A DNA stretch of 13,689 nt, from contig VXZL01000479.1 in assembly GCA_009845505.1 (NCBI GenBank), forward strand, positions 1-13,689, in the 5' to 3' direction. Numbering within the stretch: position 1 is the stretch's first letter; the number at the start of each line of letters is the position of its first letter. This document shows positions 1 to 6,842 of the stretch, piece by piece. The stretch is from Candidatus Poribacteria bacterium. GTDB taxonomy: Bacteria > Poribacteria > WGA-4E > WGA-3G. A program made the position numbers and the translations under genes. A model generated the notes under the pieces. The model did no database searches and had not been told where the DNA came from. It saw only the letters and a program-made list of their open reading frames with translations.

Positions 1-111
1 CCATACGTTAAAGAGAAACCCAAGAAATAGGAGTCCGATGGATAGTACCCATAAGGCTCTCTTCTTCGCGAGTTCTGATTGACTGAGATGTTTAAGTTGC
101 AGAATAAGCAT
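1..111 (-). CDS. Probable N-terminus of a membrane protein, cut by the left edge
   Basis: Reading leftward from an ATG at 111 there is an open frame of 37 codons that runs off the window without a stop. The peptide begins with a polar, basic stretch (MLILQLKHLSQSELAKKR) followed by a hydrophobic segment (ALWVLSIGLLFLGFLFNVW). This is the pattern of a cytoplasmic N-terminus leading into a first transmembrane helix. A plausible promoter lies upstream (about 147-176). A purine-rich AAGGAA sits at 129-134, but it is 17 nt from the ATG, which is too far for a good Shine-Dalgarno. No start codon lies nearer to it in frame. The family cannot be named from this fragment. It could be a chance open frame, though the charge and hydrophobicity pattern argues for a real gene. 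Confidence 0.45.
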   Translation of the reverse strand, partial: MLILQLKHLSQSELAKKRALWVLSIGLLFLGFLFNVW

Positions 112-146
112 GTCGGTGTGTTCGTTGTTTCCTTAATATGCGGGTT

Positions 147-176
147 ATGTTATCACGATTCTTTGGTTTTTAGCAA
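147..176 (-). promoter_or_regulatory. Weak sigma70-like promoter for the left-edge gene
   Basis: On the minus strand TTGCTA (171-176) is followed, after 18 nt, by TAACAT (147-152). Each hexamer matches the consensus at 4 of 6 positions. Transcription would begin near 140, about 30 nt before the ATG at 111. This is pattern matching only. Confidence 0.3.
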
Positions 177-200
177 TCTTTTTGGTGTCGCGGTGTGTCA

Positions 201-251
201 GGATTCGGAAATCCCTCCTACAGAAAAATCGAATGCTCCTATGTAGGTGGG
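201..251. repeat. Intergenic inverted repeats
   Basis: Two nested symmetric elements are visible. GGATT-CGGA-AATCC (201-214) is a perfect 5-bp stem with a 4-nt loop. CCCTCCTACA (213-222) pairs with TGTAGGTGGG (242-251) at 9 of 10 positions across a 19-nt spacer. They lie in the non-coding gap between two divergent genes and have no T-tract. A dispersed intergenic repeat is one explanation; copies elsewhere in the genome cannot be checked here. Confidence 0.35.
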
Positions 252-299
252 GTGTAGTAGAAGCAGCCCTTGTGGTTGTCCTCTGATAAAAAACAAAAA

Positions 300-328
300 T
301 CCACATTTTAACTGACGTATGTTATAAT
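300..328 (+). promoter_or_regulatory. Promoter of the DUF6785/GH32 operon
   Basis: TCCACA (300-305, 4 of 6 to TTGACA), then exactly 17 nt, then a perfect TATAAT (323-328). A TG one base upstream of the -10 (320-321) makes it an extended -10. Transcription would start near 335, leaving a leader of about 70 nt before the ATG at 404. The rest of 112-403 holds no convincing ORF, only this promoter, the inverted repeats and the weak minus-strand promoter. Confidence 0.55.
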
Positions 329-403
329 CTTGAGAATTACGTTATGGTTCGCTAATGTAGTGACTGCATAGAATTTTTAACGCAAAAGAGGCAGATGAGA
401 TGA

Positions 404-2452
404 ATGGCAAATCACGTAAATCATAAAAATCTTGGTCAAAAAATGGGGAAAAATAGGGGAAACCTGGAATACCATCGAGCCGGTGATACGGGTAACGTGT
501 CATCAGTACGCACCCAATATCAAACCGTATGGTCAAAAAGGGCGTTGGTCATTGGACTCGCCTTAGCAGTTTTAGAGTGTTTAATCGCGCCCTATAACGA
601 TTTTGTCATTCGGAACACATTTTTGGCAGGCGGTCATTTTCCGCTTGCCCCATTTTTTGTCTTGACCGCTTTAGCGTTGGTTGTTAATTCTGTCCTAAGG
701 CTTCTGCATCCGAAACTCGCCCTCTCCGCCCAAGAACTCGTCGTTATCTGGTGCATCATGATTGCCGTCGCGGGTATCCCGTCATCAGGCATGATGCGAG
801 ATGCGCTGTCTACTTTCGCGGCTTATCACTATTTCGCCACACCAGAGAACGAGTGGCGATCCCTTTTCTTTCAATATATCCCCGAATGGCGCGTCGTACG
901 AGATGAAACCGCGATTGTCTCCTTCTATGAAGGCCTATCCGTCGGCGAGCGGATCCCTTGGGGGGCATGGCTGAAACCGCTCTCTGTGTGGGCCTTGTAT
1001 GTTCTAACCGCCTACTTTGTTATGGTTTGTCTCGCTGTGATGCTCCGAAAACAGTGGATCGAATACGAGAAATGCACGTTTCCACTCGTTCAACTGCCCG
1101 TGGAAATCTCTGTCCACCAATCAGGGGTGGTCAATTCATTTTTTAAAAACAGAAAGATGTGGGTCGGGTTCGCGATACCGGCGTTTGTTCACACGTTGAA
1201 CGGACTTCATGCGTATTTTCCGACGCTACCCAATATCCCCATCCGATATTGGCTCGACCCGTTCCTCGTCGGTAGACCCCTCAACGCCTTGAGACCTTTT
1301 CAGATTGTGATATTGATGTCCATGGTAGGATTCAGCTACTTGCTCACACTTGAGGTCGCCTTTAGTCTCTGGTTTTTCTTTTTGTTTTTCAAACTACAAT
1401 GTCTCATCGGCAGTATGCTCGGTTTCTTCATAACGAAGGGTCCGGGTGTAAAATGGACAGCGTATTCGTTCAGTGCAGCACAGGAAGCAGGTGCGTGTCT
1501 GACGCTTGGGGCTTGGGCACTCTTCAAAGCCAGAACACACATCAAGCAACTCTTTCTAAGCGGCTTCGGACGCGGATCCCACCAATCTGACGCTCAGAAC
1601 GAACCGATGTCCGCCGGGTTGACAGTTTTTGGGTTGCTCGGAGGTTTATCCGTCTTGATATACCTAAGCGTCCTGATGGGAATGTCGCTCGGATTTGCGG
1701 TGCTCTTTGTAATCTTTTCAATTGGCGTGTTCGTTGCTTTGACATGGCAGATTATCAACGGCGGTATCCCTTTTATCAATCCTTCATTTTCACCGCAAAG
1801 TTTCTTCCTGACAACACTTGGGACGGCACATATCACTCCCTCAACGACAACGTGGCTGTTCATGCAACCGACCGGCTTAACCTCACACCTGAGAGAATTT
1901 ATGATGCCAAACGTGATGAACGGGCTAAAGGCAGCGGACACCGTTAGAACCAACCGGCGGCGACTCCTCATGGCGATGGGTGTGGCGATGGTGCTCGGAC
2001 TGTTTGTCTCATATTATTCCGTGCTGAAAGTCAGCTACCAACACGGCGCACTATTCGTGCATACAGGCGGTAGCGGCGGGGCGCGCTGGTTGAGTGCTGT
2101 CCTTACGAGCCCTACGGAGGGAACCGACTGGGCGAATACCGGTTGGACGCTTTTCGGAAGCGCGTTTACAATCGGATTGATGTGGATACGAAAAGTTTTT
2201 GTCTGGTGGCCGATTCATCCGATTGGGTATACGATGCTCAGCTCATGGGCATCATTTAAGCTATGGTTCTCTATCATGCTCGGTTATTTTCTCAAATATG
2301 GTGTTGTGAAATATGGGGGCCTCAGGGCGTATAGGGAAGCACGTCCGCTGTTTCTTGGATTGATCCTCGGTGAAATGACGTGTGCCGGGCTCTGGTCAAT
2401 CGTTGGGATGATAACCGGCGTTCAAACCGGCTATCGCATCTTGTTGGATTGA
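404..2452 (+). CDS. Large polytopic membrane protein, DUF6785/DUF6784-like
   Basis: This 682-residue protein has roughly a dozen hydrophobic segments, so it sits in the inner membrane. A polar N-terminal tail of about 45 residues precedes the first segment (about 46-63). Further segments lie near 82-101 and 110-130. The C-terminal part carries a run with WWPIHPIGY, a KYGGLRAYREARPLFLG stretch and a final glycine-rich helix. The whole resembles the uncharacterised DUF6785 (N-terminal) plus DUF6784 (C-terminal) architecture, whose end looks distantly like oligopeptide-transporter-type proteins. Transport is therefore a guess, not a finding. The start has AAAGAGG about 12 nt upstream. The stop is 22 nt before the GH32 gene on the same strand, so the two are almost certainly co-transcribed. 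That suggests uptake or sensing of the sugar released by GH32, or of a related glycoside. Confidence 0.75.
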   Translation: MANHVNHKNLGQKMGKNRGNLEYHRAGDTGNVSSVRTQYQTVWSKRALVIGLALAVLECLIAPYNDFVIRNTFLAGGHFPLAPFFVLTALALVVNSVLRLLHPKLALSAQELVVIWCIMIAVAGIPSSGMMRDALSTFAAYHYFATPENEWRSLFFQYIPEWRVVRDETAIVSFYEGLSVGERIPWGAWLKPLSVWALYVLTAYFVMVCLAVMLRKQWIEYEKCTFPLVQLPVEISVHQSGVVNSFFKNRKMWVGFAIPAFVHTLNGLHAYFPTLPNIPIRYWLDPFLVGRPLNALRPFQIVILMSMVGFSYLLTLEVAFSLWFFFLFFKLQCLIGSMLGFFITKGPGVKWTAYSFSAAQEAGACLTLGAWALFKARTHIKQLFLSGFGRGSHQSDAQNEPMSAGLTVFGLLGGLSVLIYLSVLMGMSLGFAVLFVIFSIGVFVALTWQIINGGIPFINPSFSPQSFFLTTLGTAHITPSTTTWLFMQPTGLTSHLREFMMPNVMNGLKAADTVRTNRRRLLMAMGVAMVLGLFVSYYSVLKVSYQHGALFVHTGGSGGARWLSAVLTSPTEGTDWANTGWTLFGSAFTIGLMWIRKVFVWWPIHPIGYTMLSSWASFKLWFSIMLGYFLKYGVVKYGGLRAYREARPLFLGLILGEMTCAGLWSIVGMITGVQTGYRILLD

Positions 2453-2474
2453 AATAAAAAAAGAAAGGTAAACT

Positions 2475-3965
2475 ATGCGTACGTATGACGATTTTTTAAT
2501 GGAGTCGTATCAATTTAGGGAAAAGATGGTCGCCGATAAATTTCGCCCGAAATATCACTTCTTACCACCTTATGGCCGTTGGAATGACATCAACGGTGCG
2601 ATCTTCTTCAACGGTAGGTATCATATTGGCTACCTCCAAAAGATAAGAAACGGGCCCGATGAGAGAGACTTTTCGAGTTGGCAACACATTTCGAGTCGAG
2701 ATCTACTACATTGGACCTATCACACAGCATATCTTGATGAACCGCTTGAAGGGAAAAAGGGCGATTATTTCAACAGCGGCGACATTATGGAAGGAATGGA
2801 AATTCCGACGATCATTACCAATATGCCGAGAAGGGGAATCTGTATCTACCAATGTCACGATGCCAATCTCTCACACTGGACCCCGTTGGCAGAAAACCCA
2901 GTAATTCCAATCGATACCGACGAATTCCCCGAATGCGTGATTTTCGATCCGAGTGGCTGGAAAGAAGGGGATATCTATTACGCCTTAATCGGCAATAAAA
3001 ACCATCGCCCCGGGTATGAAGGCGATTCGACGAGCCTGTTTAAGTCGGAAGATCTCAAGCAATGGAACTACGTTGGCCCCTTCTATAAATCCTCGCGTAG
3101 ATGGACAGCAGCGGTTGAAGATTGCGCATGCTCCGACTTCTTCCGCTTTGGGGAGAAATACATGCTCCTGATGCACACACACTTTCCGTTCAATAAGTGC
3201 CAATATTATATTGGACACTATGAAAACGAGACCTTCTATCCCGAAATTAACGGACAACTCAGCCATCTCGGCAGTATGCTCGCGGGTCCCGAAACCCTGA
3301 TTGACGATAAAGGGAGACGCATCTTTTGGGGGTGGATCGCCGATGCCCACGATGCAGATAGACACGGTTGGCAGAGCATCATGACGCTTCCTTGGCATCT
3401 AAAGCCGACTTCGGACAACCACTTAAACATTGAACCGGTTCCAGAATTACAGTCCTTGAGATACAACCCATTTCAAACTGAAGATATATTTTTAGAGGCA
3501 AAGCAGGAGATCACCGTTGAAGGGCTTGCTTCGGACTGTATGGAACTGAAACTGACGATAGAGCCACGTTCTGCGCAACGCTTTGGGTTAAAATTGTTCT
3601 GTTCGCCAGATCTTGAGGAGGAAACGGTGATTCGCTACGATGTGGGACAGCAAGCCTTTGTTGTCGATTTTGAAAAAGCAAGTAACGACTGGACCCTCTC
3701 ATACCGTTGTGGACGGGAAGTGTTGAAACCCGGAAGGTTCAAGCAAACAGTGCCTTATGCATTGGGAGACGACCAAGTACTTGAACTCGATATCTTTGTT
3801 GACAGGTCGGTAATTGAAATGTTCGTCAACACCGAGATGTGCATTGTTCAACGGGTTTATCCGACGCGCCCCGACAGCAAACAGGTGCGATTGTTTTGCG
3901 AAGATGGGCGAATTGCGGTCAGAAATATCGTTAAATGGGAGATGGACGCAACCAACCCTTGGTGA
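2475..3965 (+). CDS. Glycoside hydrolase family 32 (fructosidase-type) protein
   Basis: The 496-residue protein has the GH32 layout: a five-bladed beta-propeller (about 25-325) and a C-terminal beta-sandwich ending in the typical IFVDRSVIEMFVN stretch. GH32 enzymes cleave beta-fructosyl bonds in sucrose, inulin or levan with a retaining mechanism. Residue candidates are the nucleophile Asp38 in WNDING (canonical WMNDPNG), the stabiliser Asp158 in FDP (canonical RDP) and the acid/base Glu215 in EDCACSDFF (canonical ECPD). The Arg-to-Phe change and the three-residue insertion after Glu215 mark a divergent branch, so the substrate may not be a plain fructan. No signal peptide is visible, implying a cytoplasmic enzyme acting on an imported oligosaccharide. 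The ATG has AAGAAAGG 7 nt upstream and follows the DUF6785 gene closely. The family call is firm; the substrate is not. Confidence 0.88.
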   Translation: MRTYDDFLMESYQFREKMVADKFRPKYHFLPPYGRWNDINGAIFFNGRYHIGYLQKIRNGPDERDFSSWQHISSRDLLHWTYHTAYLDEPLEGKKGDYFNSGDIMEGMEIPTIITNMPRRGICIYQCHDANLSHWTPLAENPVIPIDTDEFPECVIFDPSGWKEGDIYYALIGNKNHRPGYEGDSTSLFKSEDLKQWNYVGPFYKSSRRWTAAVEDCACSDFFRFGEKYMLLMHTHFPFNKCQYYIGHYENETFYPEINGQLSHLGSMLAGPETLIDDKGRRIFWGWIADAHDADRHGWQSIMTLPWHLKPTSDNHLNIEPVPELQSLRYNPFQTEDIFLEAKQEITVEGLASDCMELKLTIEPRSAQRFGLKLFCSPDLEEETVIRYDVGQQAFVVDFEKASNDWTLSYRCGREVLKPGRFKQTVPYALGDDQVLELDIFVDRSVIEMFVNTEMCIVQRVYPTRPDSKQVRLFCEDGRIAVRNIVKWEMDATNPW

Positions 3966-3988
3966 GATGTTGAATTTTCCTTAGTCTA

Positions 3989-4372
3989 TTACGGCGCGAA
4001 ACTCGATCGCAGCTTGATGCTCCAGCGTCCCGCTTCGTAGGTTAAGATATAAAGCGATTCGTAGGAGGCAATGACTGTACCATCGGCGCGATAGCGCGTG
4101 AATTGCGTATCAACGTGGACCTTAGACTCCGACGCATGGACAATGTTGCGTCTGTCCCAATCACTATGGTGCCAGCCTCTTGTGGTTAGGTTGTGTCTTA
4201 TTCTCTCCATATCCTGCTCACCCGGTTTGTTGAGGACTCGCATATTGCCAGACGCGAGACGGTAGTGCGGAAAGTGAAACGTCTTCTCCCATGCCACTAT
4301 ATCAAGACGATTAAAGGCTTCCATCCACGTATCAAGCACTTCCATGATTTCGACTTCGATTGTTTCTTTCAT
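3989..4372 (-). CDS. NTF2-like / SnoaL-like small protein
   Basis: This is a 127-residue soluble protein. The pattern is that of the NTF2-like cone fold: an N-terminal helix (EVLDTWMEAFNRLDIVAWEKTF), a short histidine-containing stretch (HFPHYRLASG), then alternating strands ending in SLYILTYEAGRWSIKLRSS. The family includes ketosteroid isomerase, SnoaL cyclases and many small ligand-binding or detoxifying proteins of unknown role. The ATG has GAGGTAGAAGT directly upstream, a good Shine-Dalgarno. It lies 83 nt downstream of hicB on the same strand and could be read through from it. It converges on the GH32 gene with only 23 nt between the stops and no clear terminator. The function cannot be assigned. 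Confidence 0.7.
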   Translation of the reverse strand: MKETIEVEIMEVLDTWMEAFNRLDIVAWEKTFHFPHYRLASGNMRVLNKPGEQDMERIRHNLTTRGWHHSDWDRRNIVHASESKVHVDTQFTRYRADGTVIASYESLYILTYEAGRWSIKLRSSFAP

Positions 4373-4455
4373 ACTTCTACCTCAAATACTAATTGGCATA
4401 TTTCAGATTCAAGCACTGATGAGGTTTAGCACAGCGTAAGGCTTTCCCTCCGGCA

Positions 4456-4689
4456 TCAGATTCTAAGTTCCACCAACATGCCCGGATCTATTGGAATGGG
4501 TGAACTTGACGACGGCAATGGAACAACGTCTCCATCTTCGCGCAGACCTTCAATATGAAACGCAATGGCTTCAGCGACCAATGTCCGCACTGTCTCTATT
4601 GTATCACCTGCCGCAATGCACCCAGGAAGATCGGGGACATAAGCACTGCAACCATTTTCTCCTTCTTCAAAAATAACAACGTATTCCAT
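4456..4689 (-). CDS. hicB: HicB-family antitoxin
   Basis: A 77-residue protein with the HicB signature: MEYVVIFEEGENGCSAYVPD then LPGC, followed by the helix of the partial RNase-H-like fold (IETVRTLVAEAIAFHIEGL). HicB neutralises the RNase HicA by binding it. I chose the ATG at 4689, which has GAGG 11 nt upstream within the end of hicA and matches where HicB proteins normally begin. A GTG at 4701 would add four residues and start 1 nt after the hicA stop, but lacks a good ribosome-binding site. The protein ends in a short Ser/Pro-rich segment with no visible ribbon-helix-helix or HTH domain, so it may not bind DNA itself. It is translated right after hicA, as usual for the pair. Confidence 0.88.
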   Translation of the reverse strand: MEYVVIFEEGENGCSAYVPDLPGCIAAGDTIETVRTLVAEAIAFHIEGLREDGDVVPLPSSSSPIPIDPGMLVELRI

Positions 4690-4702
4690 GGATTTATTCA
4701 CC

Positions 4703-4891
4703 TCACCATCTGAGTCCAGTTTGCCTTAGAACACTGTTGAGTGTGCCCGGACGGACATCCGCACTCAATTTTCCGGCAACTGTCACGGTGCCCTTTTTTG
4801 TTGGATGTTTAAATTGTCGATGGCTACCTCGCGTCCGGACGAGATACCAACCATCGTCTTGAATCAGTTTTATGAGCAATCGAACCTTCAT
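4703..4891 (-). CDS. hicA: HicA-family mRNA interferase toxin
   Basis: The 62-residue protein has the compact double-stranded-RNA-binding-like HicA fold. It starts MKVRLLIKLIQDDGWYLVR, has the signature GSHRQFKHP with the catalytic His24, and continues through the KKGTVTVAGK strand to a C-terminal helix with LNSVLRQTGL. HicA cleaves mRNA and stops growth when free of HicB. Length and motif are typical, and nothing suggests inactivation. No strong Shine-Dalgarno precedes the ATG, in keeping with low toxin translation. No clear promoter lies in the 69 nt upstream, so it may be transcribed from the promoter of the 75-residue gene at 4961-5188. The family call is firm. Confidence 0.9.
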   Translation of the reverse strand: MKVRLLIKLIQDDGWYLVRTRGSHRQFKHPTKKGTVTVAGKLSADVRPGTLNSVLRQTGLRW

Positions 4892-4960
4892 AGTAGGCTT
4901 TTGTCGGTTTTAAGTTCACTAATTGGAAGAAAATGACGGGTCCAGCTCCTTGTGCCATAA

Positions 4961-5188
4961 TCATCCATCATATGCCTTCTGGCTAAAAGCCGCTGAGACT
5001 TTTCCTTCCTCGCTTTCGGATTTTTCAGCATGGAACGAGCATATAACGCGACCTTCATGAATTATCAGTAGTTTACCGTTATTGTCAAACTTTATACCTG
5101 CTTTGAACGCGCCTGTTTGGTACACTGTCGCTATAACGTCATACCCTAATGAATTTATATCTTTGAGACTAATATTTTGCTCTTCCAT
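4961..5188 (-). CDS. Uncharacterised 75-residue protein upstream of hicAB
   Basis: I do not recognise this protein. It is small and soluble. The middle alternates short strands (YDVIATVYQTGAFKAGIKFD, then KLLIIHEGRVICSFHA), suggesting a small beta-sheet, and it ends in a charged, Ser/Glu-rich tail. Evidence that it is real: AAGGAAGG upstream of the ATG at a suitable distance, and a well-formed promoter at 5269-5297 about 74 nt further upstream. It also fills the space before hicA on the same strand. It could be a third member of the toxin-antitoxin transcript or an unrelated gene. No catalytic motif is visible. Confidence 0.6.
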   Translation of the reverse strand: MEEQNISLKDINSLGYDVIATVYQTGAFKAGIKFDNNGKLLIIHEGRVICSFHAEKSESEEGKVSAAFSQKAYDG

Positions 5189-5238
5189 TGATTAATTTCC
5201 TTCCTTACTGCAAGGGGCAAAAATAGCGTGCGATGCCC

Positions 5239-5267
5239 ATTAGGAGTGTAACCTAACCAATTAGGAG
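5239..5267. promoter_or_regulatory. Candidate operator: ATTAGGAG direct repeat with inverted half-site
   Basis: ATTAGGAG occurs at 5239-5246 and again at 5260-5267, a spacing of exactly 21 bp, or two helical turns. Between them CCTAA (5252-5256) is the reverse complement of the TTAGG core. The cluster sits over and just downstream of the predicted start site of the minus-strand gene at 4961-5188, where a repressor could block it. This is inference from pattern only. Confidence 0.35.
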
Positions 5268-5268
5268 A

Positions 5269-5297
5269 ATTATACCACAGATTCCCTATAAAATCAA
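5269..5297 (-). promoter_or_regulatory. Promoter of the small leftward gene cluster
   Basis: On the minus strand TTGATT (5292-5297) is followed after 17 nt by a perfect TATAAT (5269-5274). TGG directly upstream of the -10 forms an extended -10. The start would be near 5262, about 74 nt before the ATG at 5188. It probably drives the 75-residue gene and possibly hicAB and the NTF2-like gene. Confidence 0.6.
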
Positions 5298-5414
5298 TCG
5301 GATATTTTCTGAGAAAAATTGTCCCTTTCTTTCTCGAAATCGGGTATACTTCTACAAGGTGCTACCAGAGAATCGTCCATTGCGCGACTTTGCAGCGAAC
5401 GGAGTATCCTATCT

Positions 5415-6782
5415 ATGAATATCGTTTTTCTATTCTCAGACGAACACGCCGGTAGTATCATGGGAAACAGCGGACATCCCGTTGTCCAGACCCCGCATCT
5501 CGACCGCCTCGCTGAACAGAGTTACACATTCGATAACGCTTATTGCAATTATCCAATCTGTACACCCTCACGCTTGTCCATGCTTACAGGACGCTACCCA
5601 CATCAGATTGAAGCCTGGGATTTGGGTGCAATCGCCGATCGACAGTACCAGACGTGGGGAGATTATTTGGCGAGGGCAGATTATGAGACCGTGCTATGTG
5701 GACGGACGCATTTCAACGGAACAGATCGGTTGCTCGGTTTCTCCCATCGCTTGCTGGATGACCTACATCGATGGCGGCACACAACCGGTCGTCCACCACG
5801 GCGCACGCCGGATGCCCGTCGAGGCTCTAACTCACACGTCGCCGAATGTGGACCGGGAGATCACGAACACACGAGATACGACAGAAACGTCACAGACTTA
5901 GCAGTGGATTTCCTTCAAGAAAAAGCTGCATCTCCTGACAATAACCCTTTCCTACTTTACTGCGGGTTCATGCACCCACACTTTCCATTGATTGCACCAC
6001 CGGAATTCTACGCACTATACGACCCAGACACACTGGAATTACCTGAGACATGGAACGAAGCACTTGAATCCCAACACCCCATCATCCGACACCACCGTTG
6101 GGCGTGGCGGAACGACATCCCACCCCCTGAAGCCGTTGTCCGTTGCGCGTTAGCCTCCTACTATGCCCTTGTCTCGTGTCTCGATGCGCACATCGGACGG
6201 ATACTTGAGGCGATTGATACGTCGCCACTACGCGAAAATACCCTCGTCCTCTATACGAGTGACCATGGCGAGATGGCAGGGCACCACGGCATCTGGCAGA
6301 AGCAGTGTTTCTACGAACCTGCAGTGAGGGTGCCATTAATGGCGCGCCTACCTTCAGGTGAGAACGGTCGCGTAGCGCAAAACGTCTCTCTGGTAGATGT
6401 CTTGCCGACCCTGTTGGAAGTCGCCGGTCTGGAAATACCGTCTGATTTACCGGGGGATAGCCTGCTGCGGATAGCCCGAAATCAATCCAGCGAAACGACA
6501 CGCACCGTCTTCTCCGAGTACCATCACATGGGCATGCTCAACGCCGGTTTCATGCTCAAGTCTGGGAATTACAAACTGTGTCACTACGTCGGGAACGAAC
6601 CGCAGCTGTTTAACGTGGACGCTGACCCGTTGGAGAACAACGATCTGGCAGCAAAACCTGAATATGCAGCAAAACGTAGCGAACTGGAAACCACCTTGTG
6701 CGCGATGCTCAATCCAGAACGAGAAGACATCCGAGCGAAAGAAAATCAGAGAATACGTAGATTAAAGAGCGGGAACACCTAA
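5415..6782 (+). CDS. Sulfatase (alkaline-phosphatase superfamily, formylglycine type)
   Basis: The 455-residue enzyme hydrolyses sulfate esters of an unknown substrate, probably a sulfated sugar or small molecule. It opens with the core strand MNIVFLFSDEH, whose acidic residues (Asp9, Glu10) are candidate metal ligands. The sulfatase signature CTPSRLSMLTGR follows; Cys49 is the residue converted to formylglycine by a maturase. HPHFPL (187-192) and TSDHGEMAGHHG (281-292, with Asp283 and His284 as metal ligands) complete the site. The C-terminal half shows the usual LFNVDADPLENNDLA stretch. I chose the ATG at 5415 because GGAG lies 10 nt upstream and the protein then starts exactly at the domain. 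A TTG at 5319 would add 32 residues unlike the family. No signal peptide is seen, so it may act in the cytoplasm. No maturase gene is present in the window. Confidence 0.92.
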   Translation: MNIVFLFSDEHAGSIMGNSGHPVVQTPHLDRLAEQSYTFDNAYCNYPICTPSRLSMLTGRYPHQIEAWDLGAIADRQYQTWGDYLARADYETVLCGRTHFNGTDRLLGFSHRLLDDLHRWRHTTGRPPRRTPDARRGSNSHVAECGPGDHEHTRYDRNVTDLAVDFLQEKAASPDNNPFLLYCGFMHPHFPLIAPPEFYALYDPDTLELPETWNEALESQHPIIRHHRWAWRNDIPPPEAVVRCALASYYALVSCLDAHIGRILEAIDTSPLRENTLVLYTSDHGEMAGHHGIWQKQCFYEPAVRVPLMARLPSGENGRVAQNVSLVDVLPTLLEVAGLEIPSDLPGDSLLRIARNQSSETTRTVFSEYHHMGMLNAGFMLKSGNYKLCHYVGNEPQLFNVDADPLENNDLAAKPEYAAKRSELETTLCAMLNPEREDIRAKENQRIRRLKSGNT

Positions 6783-6800
6783 ACAAAAAGGATTTGTACC

Positions 6801-6817
6801 GCAAACTGTTAGTTTGC
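6801..6817. terminator. Small hairpin between convergent sulfatase and creatininase genes
   Basis: GCAAACT (6801-6807), loop GTT, AGTTTGC (6811-6817) form a perfect 7-bp stem with a 3-nt loop, 18 nt after the sulfatase stop and before the end of the opposing gene. The following bases (AATTTACC) give only a weak T-tract. It may be a bidirectional terminator or a copy of a dispersed palindrome. Confidence 0.4.
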
Positions 6818-6842
6818 AATTTACCTGAGCCTATTTGGTATT

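Noticed and set aside
1594..1971. 125-codon antisense frame inside the DUF6785 gene
   Set aside because: Shadow of the membrane-protein coding strand; no family resemblance.
2985..3398. 137-codon antisense frame inside the GH32 gene
   Set aside because: Antisense shadow of conserved GH32 coding sequence with no ribosome-binding site.
4416..4459. CTGATG/CATCAG inverted repeat after hicB as a terminator
   Set aside because: Only 6 bp with a loop above 30 nt, and one arm lies inside hicB.
5319..5350. TTGTCC ... TATACT as a sulfatase promoter
   Set aside because: The hexamers are separated by 20 nt, too far for a normal sigma70 promoter; possible but not supportable.
5319..5414. N-terminal extension of the sulfatase from a TTG
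   Set aside because: The extra 32 residues are unlike the family and not a signal peptide; the ATG at 5415 has GGAG at good spacing and starts at the core strand.
5482..6501. 139-codon open frames on both strands inside the sulfatase gene
   Set aside because: They overlap a gene with clear catalytic motifs and show no domain of their own.
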